Shown one piece after another: positions 43,902 to 52,343 of a DNA stretch of 64,000 nt; positions within the stretch are counted from its first letter, which is position 1, and each line of letters opens with the position of its first letter. The DNA is from Halocatena halophila (GTDB taxonomy: Archaea > Halobacteriota > Halobacteria > Halobacteriales > Haloarculaceae). Under the pieces are notes generated by a model. The model was not told the origin of the DNA. It searched no databases and saw nothing but the letters and a program-made list of their open reading frames with translations. The stretch is from assembly GCA_027563145.1 (NCBI GenBank), contig CP071306.1, positions 1,054,001 to 1,118,000 of the forward strand, written 5' to 3'. Made by a program: the position numbers and the translations under genes.

Positions 43902-44422
43902 GTCTCCCGCAGTTCAGCTTCCGGACGGTAGATGGTCAGGTCAGCACACTCGAAGGGATCGATGATCGAGACGAGCTTTCCTCTGCTGAACTGCATCACG
44001 TCGTGGATATCGCCGAGAATTGCTGGTGTCGGCCTTGTCAGTCAACGGAGTGCAGACACAGTCGTCAGGTGGAGGAAGTGCTGGCGATCGCTGATCTGAG
44101 CGAGCGCTCGGGCGGGGGTCCTGATGCGCTTCCGTCCCTGGATCGGATCACTCGGTTCCGTTCGCAGGGCGAGACGATCTACACCGCCTGGTTCGACAAT
44201 GATGCTCGGCTTCGGGCGCATGAACAACGGAGCGGTGACGTTACGCTGCTGGCGTTCTCGCCTGATCGTCCGGAGGATCCGGCTCGAGCGCAAACACAGG
44301 ATGAGGCTGTGTCTGCCGCGAGCTGTTTGCTAGAGGCTGTCGTTCCGTTCTGTGAGGCGCGGTCAACCGAGGAACTTCCAGTGATCCTCCAGCTGTTGGT
44401 CTCTCCAGCGCACGACGAGTAA
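43898..44422 (+). CDS. SWIM-type zinc-finger-like protein, unknown function
   Basis: A 174-residue protein from GTG 43898, which overlaps the stop of the microprotein. The segment CWCRPCQSTECRH (about 47-59) has the C-x-C-x7-C-x-H spacing of SWIM zinc fingers, which bind DNA or proteins. The rest is a mixed alpha/beta region without a motif that I know. Similar small SWIM proteins occur on haloarchaeal plasmids. An in-frame extension upstream to 43823 exists, but the overlap argues for 43898. Confidence 0.55.
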   Translation: MSLPQFSFRTVDGQVSTLEGIDDRDELSSAELHHVVDIAENCWCRPCQSTECRHSRQVEEVLAIADLSERSGGGPDALPSLDRITRFRSQGETIYTAWFDNDARLRAHEQRSGDVTLLAFSPDRPEDPARAQTQDEAVSAASCLLEAVVPFCEARSTEELPVILQLLVSPAHDE

Positions 44423-44469
44423 CCTCATCGGAGGGATTTTTCGAAACCGCGTGTGGCTAGAATCACCCA

Positions 44470-44496
44470 CCGCGAGCGCAGCGAGCGGCCTTTTTT
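44470..44496 (+). terminator. Hairpin with T-run after the SWIM gene
   Basis: CCGC and GCGG (44470-44473, 44485-44488) close a short stem, and six T follow at 44491-44496. The stem is only four to five pairs, so it is a weak terminator; archaea often need only the T-run. It lies 48 bases after the stop at 44422. Confidence 0.4.
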
Positions 44497-44518
44497 CATC
44501 AACGTTTTTTGATCGAGC

Positions 44519-44836
44519 GGTTGCCGAAGGCAACCCGAGATTAAAAAAGGTTGGGCAGTGTGACCACAGACCCCCCAATAACCCCTGACCCCAGGGAGGT
44601 CTGTGGTATATGACTGTTCGATGAACGAATTAACGACCCGAGAACTCCCAGATCGCCCGAAGGCTTCAGCACAAGCGCAATCACAGTTTCCAACCAGAAC
44701 GACTGTAATCTCACCTAACACTTCTATCGAAATTCCATCACATACTAATAGTGGTAATTCGATGTGGTAAGTATACACATCCTACTGGGACAAAACCGGT
44801 TGCCCGGTTTCCCCCGGACGTGCTTCAACACGTCCG
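44519..44836. repeat. Group of four perfect or near-perfect palindromes
   Basis: Within 320 bases without a gene: GGTTGCC/GGCAACC at 44519-44535 (3-base loop); ACCACAGACC/GGTCTGTGGT at 44563-44607 (10-base arms); AAACCGG/CCGGTTT at 44793-44810; CGGACGTG/CACGTCCG at 44815-44836, ending 20 bases before the coiled-coil gene. The density is unlike the other gaps of this window. They could be operators, a replicon or single-strand-origin remnant, or RNA hairpins in the leader of the next gene. Confidence 0.5.
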
Positions 44837-44855
44837 AGGATGGGTTGGATTGAAT

Positions 44856-45683
44856 ATGAGTTTCAAACCCAACAACAACGACGGACGGAGCATAGATAAT
44901 ACTACTGATGGCAGCGATGTTGGCGGCTTTCTCCCAGAGTCACTTCAAGCATGGAAAGCTGAGATAGAGGAGTGTATCTCCCGAAAGGATACACAGATTG
45001 ACGCTCTGCAATCACAAGTCGATGAGCAACAGGCAAAAATTGAGACACAGCAATCAACGATTGACAGCCAAACAACGGCGTTGCACCAGAGCAAAACGAG
45101 AATTGCGGAACTGGAGTCCACAGTTGCGGCGCTCAAACGGGAGCAGACGGACTACCGCGAGACAAACGAACGGGACAAAGCCGAGATCAGACAGGACGTA
45201 ACGGAGAACGCTCGCCAGACGGAGGCAGCAGAGAAACACACTGAGGCCGTTGCGCGGAAGGTCGAGACGCTCGATGGACGCGAACAACGAACCCCGCTGG
45301 AGCAGATCGTTCGATTGCCGGAGGAAATAATTCATAAAGCGAAGCTGACGGCCAATCAACGCCGGGCCAGAGCCATCGCGATGGAGATCGGTGGACTGGC
45401 CACGACAGTCCCGAAAGGAAAGCGCCTGGATTCAACGACGATCAAACAGGAGCTCAAACAAGCGTATGGATCGGCCCACGACCAGACGGTCGCACGCGTA
45501 ATGGCGTTCCTTGATCGCCTCGGTGGCGATCGAACGGAGGTCGTCCACACCGGCCAAGGAAAGGCGGTGATATTCGACGACTGGCTCGCCAGACGCCTCA
45601 AGACCGCTGAACAGTTCACTGCTGAGGCTGTTGATCGCGTCCTCACGAACGTTGTGAGTGTTGCTCCCGGGAGGGGCAGCTAA
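44856..45683 (+). CDS. Coiled-coil protein with C-terminal wHTH-like domain, plasmid type
   Basis: A 275-residue protein. Residues about 35-165 form a long Gln/Glu/Thr-rich coiled coil (for example QSQVDEQQAKIETQQSTIDS). After LEQIVRLPEEIIHKAKLTAN, a C-terminal domain of about 85 residues (IGGLATTVPKGKRLDSTTIK, later VARVMAFLDRLGGD and VIFDDWLARRL) looks like a winged helix. Proteins of this build are common on haloarchaeal plasmids and integrated elements, where they are probably DNA-binding partition or regulatory proteins. ATG 44856 follows two hairpins. The identity is tentative. Confidence 0.5.
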   Translation: MSFKPNNNDGRSIDNTTDGSDVGGFLPESLQAWKAEIEECISRKDTQIDALQSQVDEQQAKIETQQSTIDSQTTALHQSKTRIAELESTVAALKREQTDYRETNERDKAEIRQDVTENARQTEAAEKHTEAVARKVETLDGREQRTPLEQIVRLPEEIIHKAKLTANQRRARAIAMEIGGLATTVPKGKRLDSTTIKQELKQAYGSAHDQTVARVMAFLDRLGGDRTEVVHTGQGKAVIFDDWLARRLKTAEQFTAEAVDRVLTNVVSVAPGRGS

Positions 45684-45797
45684 GGTGTGAGCAAGCGCCC
45701 TCCGATAGGGATCTATACAGGACACACATTTCAGCACGAATGACAGTCGGTTCGGTAGTAGCAGCAGGTGTGAGCAAACGTCCTTCCTTTCAGTAGT
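45684..45797 (+). repeat. Imperfect direct repeat after the coiled-coil gene
   Basis: GGTGTGAGCAAGCGCCCTCC starting at 45684 recurs at 45777 as GGTGTGAGCAAACGTCCTTC (three differences), 93 bases apart. The first copy begins immediately after the stop of the coiled-coil gene. It may be a duplicated binding site; no function is evident. Confidence 0.35.
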
Positions 45798-45935
45798 CGT
45801 ACGCTGGATATTGCTAGCTATTGCGATCCTCATAACATCCATCTAGAGACTAGCTCACGACGACCGTGAGCGGAAATATCAACCCAAACCCTCAAAGGTG
45901 GATAAAGTCCCATTTACAATCAGACCTCACTAACG

Positions 45936-46115
45936 ATGAAGATATCCTCGAAAGAAAATATATTAGCAATCACGCTTGGAGCATTGTCCTTGGCTATCGT
46001 AACATTCGCCGGTTATTTTCTCATCGATTCGAGCAGATCGTGGATTTGGATCGGACTCGCTGCTGGTTTTGCTATTCAGAGGATCGTTCGGAATCGCACG
46101 GAGATCGACAGTTAG
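45936..46115 (+). CDS. Small two-helix membrane protein (59 residues)
   Basis: Encodes MKISSKENILAITLGALSLA, then IVTFAGYFLIDSSRSWIWIG, then LAAGFAIQRIVRNRTEIDS. Two hydrophobic helices (about 9-29 and 36-49) and a positive C-terminal end. Its composition is far more protein-like than the overlapping frame at 45866-46183, which is rejected. The family is unknown. It is convergent with the Lhr helicase gene. Confidence 0.55.
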   Translation: MKISSKENILAITLGALSLAIVTFAGYFLIDSSRSWIWIGLAAGFAIQRIVRNRTEIDS

Positions 46116-46196
46116 ATTATATTCCATTTCATGGCTGTTTAGTATCCAAGGACATATTCTACTCGCCCATTCACATCAATTAATAAATTATTCTTG

Positions 46197-49022
46197 CTAC
46201 CAGAACGCCTTCGTTCTGGCATACTGCTGTTCCTGGGCGAGAATATCCCGGTAGAAATCGTCCTCGTTCTCGCGAAGCTTTGCGATAATCCGCGCGGCGT
46301 TGTGCGGCCCCACCCCCCGAGCAGCGAGCGCAATCACCGCCTGCTTGCCATGAGCCTGCACCAGACTCGCGGACTGATAGGCCCGCTTTGTCATCTTCTC
46401 TTGCTCGTCATCCTTCTCGGCCGCTGTCACCGCATCAACCACCTCATCCGCCCACGGATTGAGCGCGGCGATCTGCGTCGATTCACAGAGCGGACACTGT
46501 GGCTGGTCGGGAACCCGCTTGACAGACTGTTCTCGCTCGAACTCCTGGCAATGAAGACAGAACAACAGAATCCGGTCCTCCTGAATCCGCTCTTTGACCG
46601 TCTGAATAACGCTCGCGTCAGCGTTCTCTGGCGTGAGTAACTCCCGTTTCGAGGACCGACCACCAGTCCCGATTGGCGTCCGTCCGGAAACGGTCTCAAC
46701 GCCGAGCGCACCCGACTGAATGCGTTCCAACACACCAGCCGTCCGTTCCACGTCGAGCTCCTCGTACAACACCGCACGGACGGCCTCATCATACACCGGC
46801 GTCTCTGACAGCGCATCGAGCAACCGAGTGCGACCGATCGATCCCGATCCACGCCAGCGCTTGAGCGCACCAAACTTGCCGGCCACCTGCGCGAGCATGA
46901 ACTTCAACACATCCGAATTTTTCAACGCGAGCTCGATGATACCGGCGACGTGAGCTGGCTCGGTCGTTTCGAGCAGCTCAACGACCGTATCCCGACTGAC
47001 GCCACGCGGCAGCTCGAACTCGATCCGATACGGATCAGTGTCCATCCCAACGGAAGAGCCGGTCTGCTGGCCGATCAGTGCCGAAAGCACCCGACCAAGC
47101 GTCTCGTTGACCGTGTGACCGAAACAGGCGTTGAGCACCATCTCGCGGCCACGGGACTCAATGACGAGCGTGTCTGCGTCGGGAAGCGCCTGTGTGTGTC
47201 GCTCTAGCTGTTTGAGCGCCTGCCCTGCGGTGTGGTCATCCGTCGGATACCGTTCACAGAGCCACGCTGCAACCGCCTCCATCGACTCACCCGCGTCGAA
47301 CTGGTCCCGAACAGCCCGCCTGAGCGAACCAACATCCTGCGCGACGGCGTACGGCACCGGAATCTCCTTGCCGGTCCAGGAGGGCACCTCCCCGCCTGGA
47401 TCCTCGATCGGCGACACCGTCACCGATCCGTCCTCCTCATCAACCTCCACGATCCGCCACATCTCACCCTGCTGAATGAACACCTCGCCCGGCTCTGCAA
47501 AGTTGACGACGAACTTCTCATCCAGCGTGCCGATCTGGCGACCACTCGCCACGTCGTCAACGGCGAACGTCTCCTCATCGGGGATCATCGAGAGGTTCTC
47601 ATAAAAATACTGCCACGTTCCGCCGGATTTCTCGAGCCGATCCGCGGACTCCTCGAGCCAGATGAGCCGATTGTTCGACAGCTCGCGGACGATCTCCCGG
47701 AACGTCGACTCATCGAGCGACGAAAACGGATACGCGCGGGTGATGATCTCATACGCACGCCGAGCACTGATCTCGCCGTGACCCATCAACAGCCCGGTAA
47801 TCTGATTGGCGACCGTATCGAGACTCCCCTCGTGGATTGGCGTCGGCTCGACCGCGCCGCGTTTTGCTCGCTCGGCGATCACGAGCGCCTCGAAGGTATC
47901 GTCCGGCCGCGTTGTGATGATCGTTCCGTGCGAGCGCTCGTCTCGATGATGGCCAGCCCGGCCAACCCGCTGCAGCAATCTGGAAACCTCCCGCGGGCTG
48001 GAATACTGTATCACGTGATCGATCCGTCCCACATCGATTCCAAGCTCCATTGAGGAGGTGCACAACAGCGCATCGAGTTCACCGGCTTTGAACCGGTTTT
48101 CAACGTCGATACGCGCCCGTTTCGAGAGCGAGCCGTGGTGAACGCCAATGTTGGCATCGATCGCTTTGAACCGCGAGCCGAGCGCTTCGGCCGTCTGTCT
48201 GGTGTTGACGAAAATGAGCGTCGACTCATTTGCCGCGACGATCTCATCCATGGCGCGGACGTGACTTGCCACGTCGGCTTCCGTCATCAGCTGGCCGGCA
48301 AGTCGTTCGTCCTCTGGCGTGATTTCAGGCGTCGTAACCGTGAGCGAAAGATCACTCCCGGCGTCGATTTCGACAATCGATATGGGGCGATCCCCAGTCA
48401 GAAACGCACCAACGGCGTCGGGATCGCCAACGGTCGCCGAAAGTCCAATCCGCTGGCTCTGGCCCGCGAGGTCGCGGAGGCGCTCCAGCGCAATCGAAAG
48501 CTGCGCACCGCGCTTCGAATCAGCGAGTTCGTGGACCTCATCGACGACAATGTGGTCGACCGTCGACAACGCACGGCGGAGTTTCGAGCCAGTGAGCATC
48601 GCCTGGACGGTTTCTGGCGTGGTAACGAGCACGTCCGGAGGGTCGTTCGCCTGTTGGGTTCGGCGGTATCGGCTCGTGTCACCGTGTCGAACGTCGATAT
48701 CGAGATCGAGTTCTTCGCCCCACCACTCCAGTCGATCGCGCATGTCCCGGTTGAGCGCGCGCAAGGGTGTGATATAGAGCGCACCGATCCCTTCACGGTC
48801 GCCCCCGTCCACGAGCGCATCGAACACCGGAAGCATCGCGGTTTCGGTTTTGCCAGTGCCGGTTGGAGCAATGATGAGTGCGTGAGAACCCGCGGAAAGC
48901 ACCGGAATGGCGCGTTGCTGGGGCTCCGTCGGCGTCTGAAAGCCGCGTTCAGAACAGACTGCACGCACCGTCGGCCCCAGCTCCGTAAACGCATCCACTC
49001 CACCACCAGACTGGCGATCCAT
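46197..49022 (-). CDS. lhr: Lhr-type ATP-dependent DNA/RNA helicase
   Basis: A 941-residue superfamily 2 helicase. RecA-1: Walker A APTGTGKTE (52-60) and DEVH (161-164), with SATVGDP as motif III. RecA-2: VGRAGH of motif VI with LLQRVGRAGHHRDE. After these come the Lhr winged-helix and beta-barrel core and a C-terminal part with CLHCQEFEREQ...CPLCES, a four-Cys zinc site near residues 840-870, typical of archaeal Lhr-like helicases. Lhr enzymes unwind DNA-RNA hybrids and branched DNA in repair. The start at 49022 (MDRQSGGGVDAF) is preferred over 49058. Confidence 0.9.
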   Translation of the reverse strand: MDRQSGGGVDAFTELGPTVRAVCSERGFQTPTEPQQRAIPVLSAGSHALIIAPTGTGKTETAMLPVFDALVDGGDREGIGALYITPLRALNRDMRDRLEWWGEELDLDIDVRHGDTSRYRRTQQANDPPDVLVTTPETVQAMLTGSKLRRALSTVDHIVVDEVHELADSKRGAQLSIALERLRDLAGQSQRIGLSATVGDPDAVGAFLTGDRPISIVEIDAGSDLSLTVTTPEITPEDERLAGQLMTEADVASHVRAMDEIVAANESTLIFVNTRQTAEALGSRFKAIDANIGVHHGSLSKRARIDVENRFKAGELDALLCTSSMELGIDVGRIDHVIQYSSPREVSRLLQRVGRAGHHRDERSHGTIITTRPDDTFEALVIAERAKRGAVEPTPIHEGSLDTVANQITGLLMGHGEISARRAYEIITRAYPFSSLDESTFREIVRELSNNRLIWLEESADRLEKSGGTWQYFYENLSMIPDEETFAVDDVASGRQIGTLDEKFVVNFAEPGEVFIQQGEMWRIVEVDEEDGSVTVSPIEDPGGEVPSWTGKEIPVPYAVAQDVGSLRRAVRDQFDAGESMEAVAAWLCERYPTDDHTAGQALKQLERHTQALPDADTLVIESRGREMVLNACFGHTVNETLGRVLSALIGQQTGSSVGMDTDPYRIEFELPRGVSRDTVVELLETTEPAHVAGIIELALKNSDVLKFMLAQVAGKFGALKRWRGSGSIGRTRLLDALSETPVYDEAVRAVLYEELDVERTAGVLERIQSGALGVETVSGRTPIGTGGRSSKRELLTPENADASVIQTVKERIQEDRILLFCLHCQEFEREQSVKRVPDQPQCPLCESTQIAALNPWADEVVDAVTAAEKDDEQEKMTKRAYQSASLVQAHGKQAVIALAARGVGPHNAARIIAKLRENEDDFYRDILAQEQQYARTKAFW

Positions 49023-49091
49023 CACGGTTACTAGTCGAAGGAATCGATTAAGCCTCACGCGGTGTGTGTCAGCAGTCCACCAGATTGGCGC

Positions 49092-49766
49092 TCAGCCCTC
49101 CGGGAGCGGTTCGATCGCTCCACGGCGACCGTCGAGAATAGAAAACTGCTCGTCACGATCGCGTTCGAGCCAGTACAGCAGCCGTTCGGCCCAGACGAGC
49201 TTTCGGCGTTTGACCGGAGCAACCGAGGGATCTTCGAATGACCACCCGGCGAACTCGATTGCTCCTGCGCCACAGTGATCGACGATGAACGCGGCGCGAT
49301 CACCATCAGTGAACCCGCCAACGTTGCACAACGGGTCAACCGGCCGGGCCTGTGTCGTTCCGAGGACGTTTTGCTGATCCATCGACGGCACGTACTGAGA
49401 AAGCTGCTCCTGGTTATCACCATGCGCCGCAATTGCAACCGGTACACCCTCGGTGGTGAGTTCGACGACGCGTTCGGGATCAGTGTCGAGATCAGTGACG
49501 ACGAGATCGATCGGCGTCTCGTCTGGAACGTGTCGGAGGCCACTGCCGGCGACAGCAAGCCGCTCGGCGTCGTCCAGTGCGATCGTCTCAGCGAGCGGTC
49601 CGCCACCGACGAGGAGGACCGTCTCCGCCCTGAAATCCAGTCGTTCCGTTTCGAATTCGGTACACACTGTGGCGAGGTGATCGCGTGCACGTCGATCTGC
49701 ACTCTGATCGTAGCCAAACGCCTCGCAAATGGCGGTGTAAATCGGCTCCCATCGCTCGAACTCCAT
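49092..49766 (-). CDS. mptE: 6-hydroxymethylpterin pyrophosphokinase MptE-like
   Basis: A 224-residue protein of the DUF115/MptE family. The core has VLLVGGGPLAETIA (about 49-62), VAGSGLRHVP, and VVTDLDTDPE, the acidic motif for magnesium-ATP, then IAAHGDN. MptE activates 6-hydroxymethyl-7,8-dihydropterin with ATP for archaeal folate or tetrahydromethanopterin synthesis. The start MEFERWEPIYTAICEAFGYD at 49766 is the classic N-terminus; the longer open frame upstream is unlike protein. It is 69 bases from lhr. Confidence 0.85.
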   Translation of the reverse strand: MEFERWEPIYTAICEAFGYDQSADRRARDHLATVCTEFETERLDFRAETVLLVGGGPLAETIALDDAERLAVAGSGLRHVPDETPIDLVVTDLDTDPERVVELTTEGVPVAIAAHGDNQEQLSQYVPSMDQQNVLGTTQARPVDPLCNVGGFTDGDRAAFIVDHCGAGAIEFAGWSFEDPSVAPVKRRKLVWAERLLYWLERDRDEQFSILDGRRGAIEPLPEG

Positions 49767-49911
49767 CAGTGGGCTGTTATGAGTCACCACCAATAGGGTG
49801 TCCGATCCAGCGGTCAACTCCCAAACCAAAACCTCTACACCGATCGGTAGCGTTTTCTTCTCACGAACAGAGGGTCGGTCGGCGATTCGGTGGCTGACTG
49901 AGCAGTGAACG

Positions 49912-50634
49912 ATGACCAGGGGTATCGGGGTAGTTGTCGACGGTTCGCACCTTCCAGAGTGGCTCATCGCCCTCGCTGGGGTGGTGACACAGCTCGGTGA
50001 TCTCTGGTTCGTGCTGGCTATTGCGACCGTAGTAGTTCTCATGGGAACCCGACAGAACAGAGTGACACGAACCCCCATCGAAGACAGCGCGTTCTTGCTC
50101 GCACTCGGGCTCGGTGCGTATGCTCTCACTGTGATTCTCAAGGCGGCGTTCGCGCTGCCACGGCCACCCGGCGCTACGTCAGCGGTGATCCCGGTGTGGG
50201 TTCCCCCACCAACGGCTGGGTTCTACGAATCACTCGTTACGGCCAGTGGCTTTGGCTTTCCGAGCGGGCACGCGCTGAAATCCACGGCCGTCTATGGCGG
50301 GGCTGCACTCCTCTTTGGAGACGTGGCACGGCGACGGATTCGAATCCTCGCCGCCACGACCATCGTGGGGCTCATTGGCTGCTCTCGAATCATTCTCGGC
50401 GTCCACTACACGGTTGACGTGCTGGTTGGTACCGTCTGCGGTGTGCTCTTTTTATGGGCAATGTGGACGACGACACGTCGCTCTCCTCGGCGTGCGTTGG
50501 GAGTAACGGCCGGACTCGGGGTAGTGGCGACGATCGTCACACTGGATTCGAACGCAGTGTTGATTGTCGGCGGAGCGGCCATCGCGCTGGTAGCCTGGCG
50601 ATACTGGCGATCGCACCACGGCACGCACGGGTGA
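49912..50634 (+). CDS. PAP2 family membrane phosphatase
   Basis: A 240-residue protein with six membrane helices. The three phosphatase motifs are present: KAAFALPRP (KxxxxxxRP), PSGH in FGFPSGHALKS, and SRIILGVHYTVDV (SRxxxxxHxxxD). PAP2 enzymes dephosphorylate lipid phosphates such as prenyl diphosphates at the membrane surface. It is divergent from mptE, and its ATG at 49912 overlaps no other gene. Confidence 0.9.
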   Translation: MTRGIGVVVDGSHLPEWLIALAGVVTQLGDLWFVLAIATVVVLMGTRQNRVTRTPIEDSAFLLALGLGAYALTVILKAAFALPRPPGATSAVIPVWVPPPTAGFYESLVTASGFGFPSGHALKSTAVYGGAALLFGDVARRRIRILAATTIVGLIGCSRIILGVHYTVDVLVGTVCGVLFLWAMWTTTRRSPRRALGVTAGLGVVATIVTLDSNAVLIVGGAAIALVAWRYWRSHHGTHG

Positions 50635-50671
50635 AGTGGACGTATATGGTCGTCCGAGCGGTAGCACGACC

Positions 50672-51226
50672 ATGGGATTTCACACCTACGACATCGAAAA
50701 CGCAGCAGCGATGAACGATCCCGATCGGTTTCGGTTCTGCTCGGTCGAAGAGCTGCTCGGGCTGTTCAAACCCGAGGGCACGATTGCGGATCTCGGCAGC
50801 GGAACCGGGTTCTTCACCCAACACCTGGCCGCTCACGCTGATCGGCTCATAGCGATCGACATCCAGCCAGCCATGCACGAGTGGTTCCGACGGGAGGGAC
50901 TCCCCACAAACGTTGACCTACTGACAGCTCCGATCGGTTCGCTTGGCCTTGCCGATGACGCGCTCGATGGGGCGATCTCGACGTTTACGTTCCACGAGTT
51001 CAACAGCCAGTCGGCAATCGACGAGCTGGCGCGGACGATCCGTCCTGGTGGACAGATCGCAATCGTCGACTGGACGGCCACCGGTCCCGGTGCAGAGGGC
51101 CCACCCACCGACCACCGGTACTCGCTCGCAGAGGCGACTGCAGCAGTGGCTGACCAGCCGTTCACGGTCGAAGTGGCGAGCGAGCGCGATGAGACGTTTG
51201 CAATGGGCCTCCGTCGAGACGCCTAG
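50672..51226 (+). CDS. Class I SAM-dependent methyltransferase
   Basis: A 184-residue methyltransferase (Methyltransf_11 type). SAM motif I is IADLGSGTGFFTQHLA (about 37-52), with the acidic end of strand 2 in IAIDIQPAM. The product is unknown. ATG 50672 (MGFHTYDIENAAAMNDP) is chosen; an in-frame GTG 12 codons upstream overlaps little. Its end overlaps the convergent hypothetical gene by four bases. Confidence 0.82.
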   Translation: MGFHTYDIENAAAMNDPDRFRFCSVEELLGLFKPEGTIADLGSGTGFFTQHLAAHADRLIAIDIQPAMHEWFRREGLPTNVDLLTAPIGSLGLADDALDGAISTFTFHEFNSQSAIDELARTIRPGGQIAIVDWTATGPGAEGPPTDHRYSLAEATAAVADQPFTVEVASERDETFAMGLRRDA

Positions 51227-51678
51227 AACTCTGGAAGATCGTCTGGAGGCTCGTAATCGGACTCCCAGTCGATATACTCCGCTTCGAGCACGTCACAGAC
51301 CTCCTGTCCGAACTCCGTGAGCGTGGCGTTGATCGTCGAAACGGTCTCCCAGGAATCAATAGCCGGGTGTATCTCGCGCTCGCGCCAGTCTTCTGGCAGT
51401 CCAGGCGCGTGATAGCCAACCCGATCGGCGAAGCTGTCCCAGAAGAAATCGAACTCGGCGAACAACTCCAGATCGGTGACGATTTCGAACGTCTCCTCAT
51501 CCATCGAGGTGTCCTGTGTCCATCGGTCAAACGCACGTTCCCAGGCCCCCTCGACGAGAAACGATTCGAGTTCGTCGCGCCGATACTCTTCGCCCATCAC
51601 GGTCGCGTCCTCGTACGCGTCAGGATCGAGCGCCGTTTCGAGATCGGGTGGATCAGGCAGCGCAAACGTGTCGCTCAT
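51223..51678 (-). CDS. Conserved haloarchaeal hypothetical acidic protein
   Basis: A 151-residue, very acidic protein starting MSDTFALPDPPDLETALD. Trp- and Asp/Glu-rich helices, with no cysteines of a zinc site and no membrane segment. I know similar proteins in haloarchaea only as hypothetical. It follows the fibrillarin gene by 35 bases on the same strand, so it is probably the last gene of the nop5-flpA operon. The upstream extension to 51717 is not used. Confidence 0.6.
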   Translation of the reverse strand: MSDTFALPDPPDLETALDPDAYEDATVMGEEYRRDELESFLVEGAWERAFDRWTQDTSMDEETFEIVTDLELFAEFDFFWDSFADRVGYHAPGLPEDWREREIHPAIDSWETVSTINATLTEFGQEVCDVLEAEYIDWESDYEPPDDLPEF

Positions 51679-51713
51679 ACGCGTCGTTCGAGGGGCGTAG
51701 AAATAAATGGGCC

Positions 51714-52343
51714 TCACTCAGGCGTGGCAATAACCGCAAGATGGTCGTCGTGAAACGGATCGAGACGCTCGGTCTCCAGCACTGAATACCCCTCCAGGCG
51801 ATCAAGAAACCGATTGAAGACCGTCTCAGGATCGGCCGTCACGTCTTCGCTGCGGGCTTTCACCACCGCGAGCAATCGGCCGTCATCCGACAGAAACTGT
51901 CGATTTGCGTTCGCGACCTGGGCCTGATCTCGCGTCGCCACATCCTGGACGATCACGTCAACGGGTTCGACGACGTGTGCGTACTCCGACGGTGATCTGG
52001 CGTCTTCGAGCAGAACAAAGAGGTTGGGCCGTTCGGCAGCAACCTCCAACAGATCGGCAACCGGACGGGCTGCGAACTCAATGGCGTACGTTGGCCCGGC
52101 GAAATCTGCCACGTGACTCACGGTCGTTCCGGCGGCTGCACCGAGATACAGCACGGTTTCGTCTCCTTCGAGCCCGGTGTCCATCCCGCGCTCGAACATT
52201 GCCCCGAGCTTCGAGCGTCGAACGTCCCAGGCGCGCCACCCCTGGCTCGTCGGCTCACCGTACACTGGTGGCCCCTCGGTGGCGAGTCGGTCCGTCCCTT
52301 CGAACGGTCGATAGGTAACGCCCGACGGGAGACGGTCACTCAT
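51714..52343 (-). CDS. flpA: Fibrillarin-like rRNA/tRNA 2'-O-methyltransferase
   Basis: A 209-residue archaeal fibrillarin. Motifs include GEPTSQGWRAWDVRRSKLGA, VLYLGAAAGTTVSHVAD (SAM binding) and VDVIVQDVATRDQAQV. It methylates the 2'-OH of rRNA and tRNA as the enzyme of the C/D-box sRNP, with Nop5 and L7Ae. Its start (52343) overlaps the end of nop5 by eight bases, so the two partner proteins are co-translated. Confidence 0.94.
   Translation of the reverse strand: MSDRLPSGVTYRPFEGTDRLATEGPPVYGEPTSQGWRAWDVRRSKLGAMFERGMDTGLEGDETVLYLGAAAGTTVSHVADFAGPTYAIEFAARPVADLLEVAAERPNLFVLLEDARSPSEYAHVVEPVDVIVQDVATRDQAQVANANRQFLSDDGRLLAVVKARSEDVTADPETVFNRFLDRLEGYSVLETERLDPFHDDHLAVIATPE

Noticed and set aside
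43583..43999. 138-residue minus-strand frame
   Set aside because: It lies opposite the micro-operon, has no motif or promoter, and its composition is unlike the neighbours.
44519..44836. CRISPR-like array
   Set aside because: The palindromes differ from one another in sequence and spacing; there are no repeated units with spacers, and no cas genes in the window.
45866..46183. 105-residue plus-strand frame
   Set aside because: The overlapping 59-residue membrane protein frame is much more protein-like.
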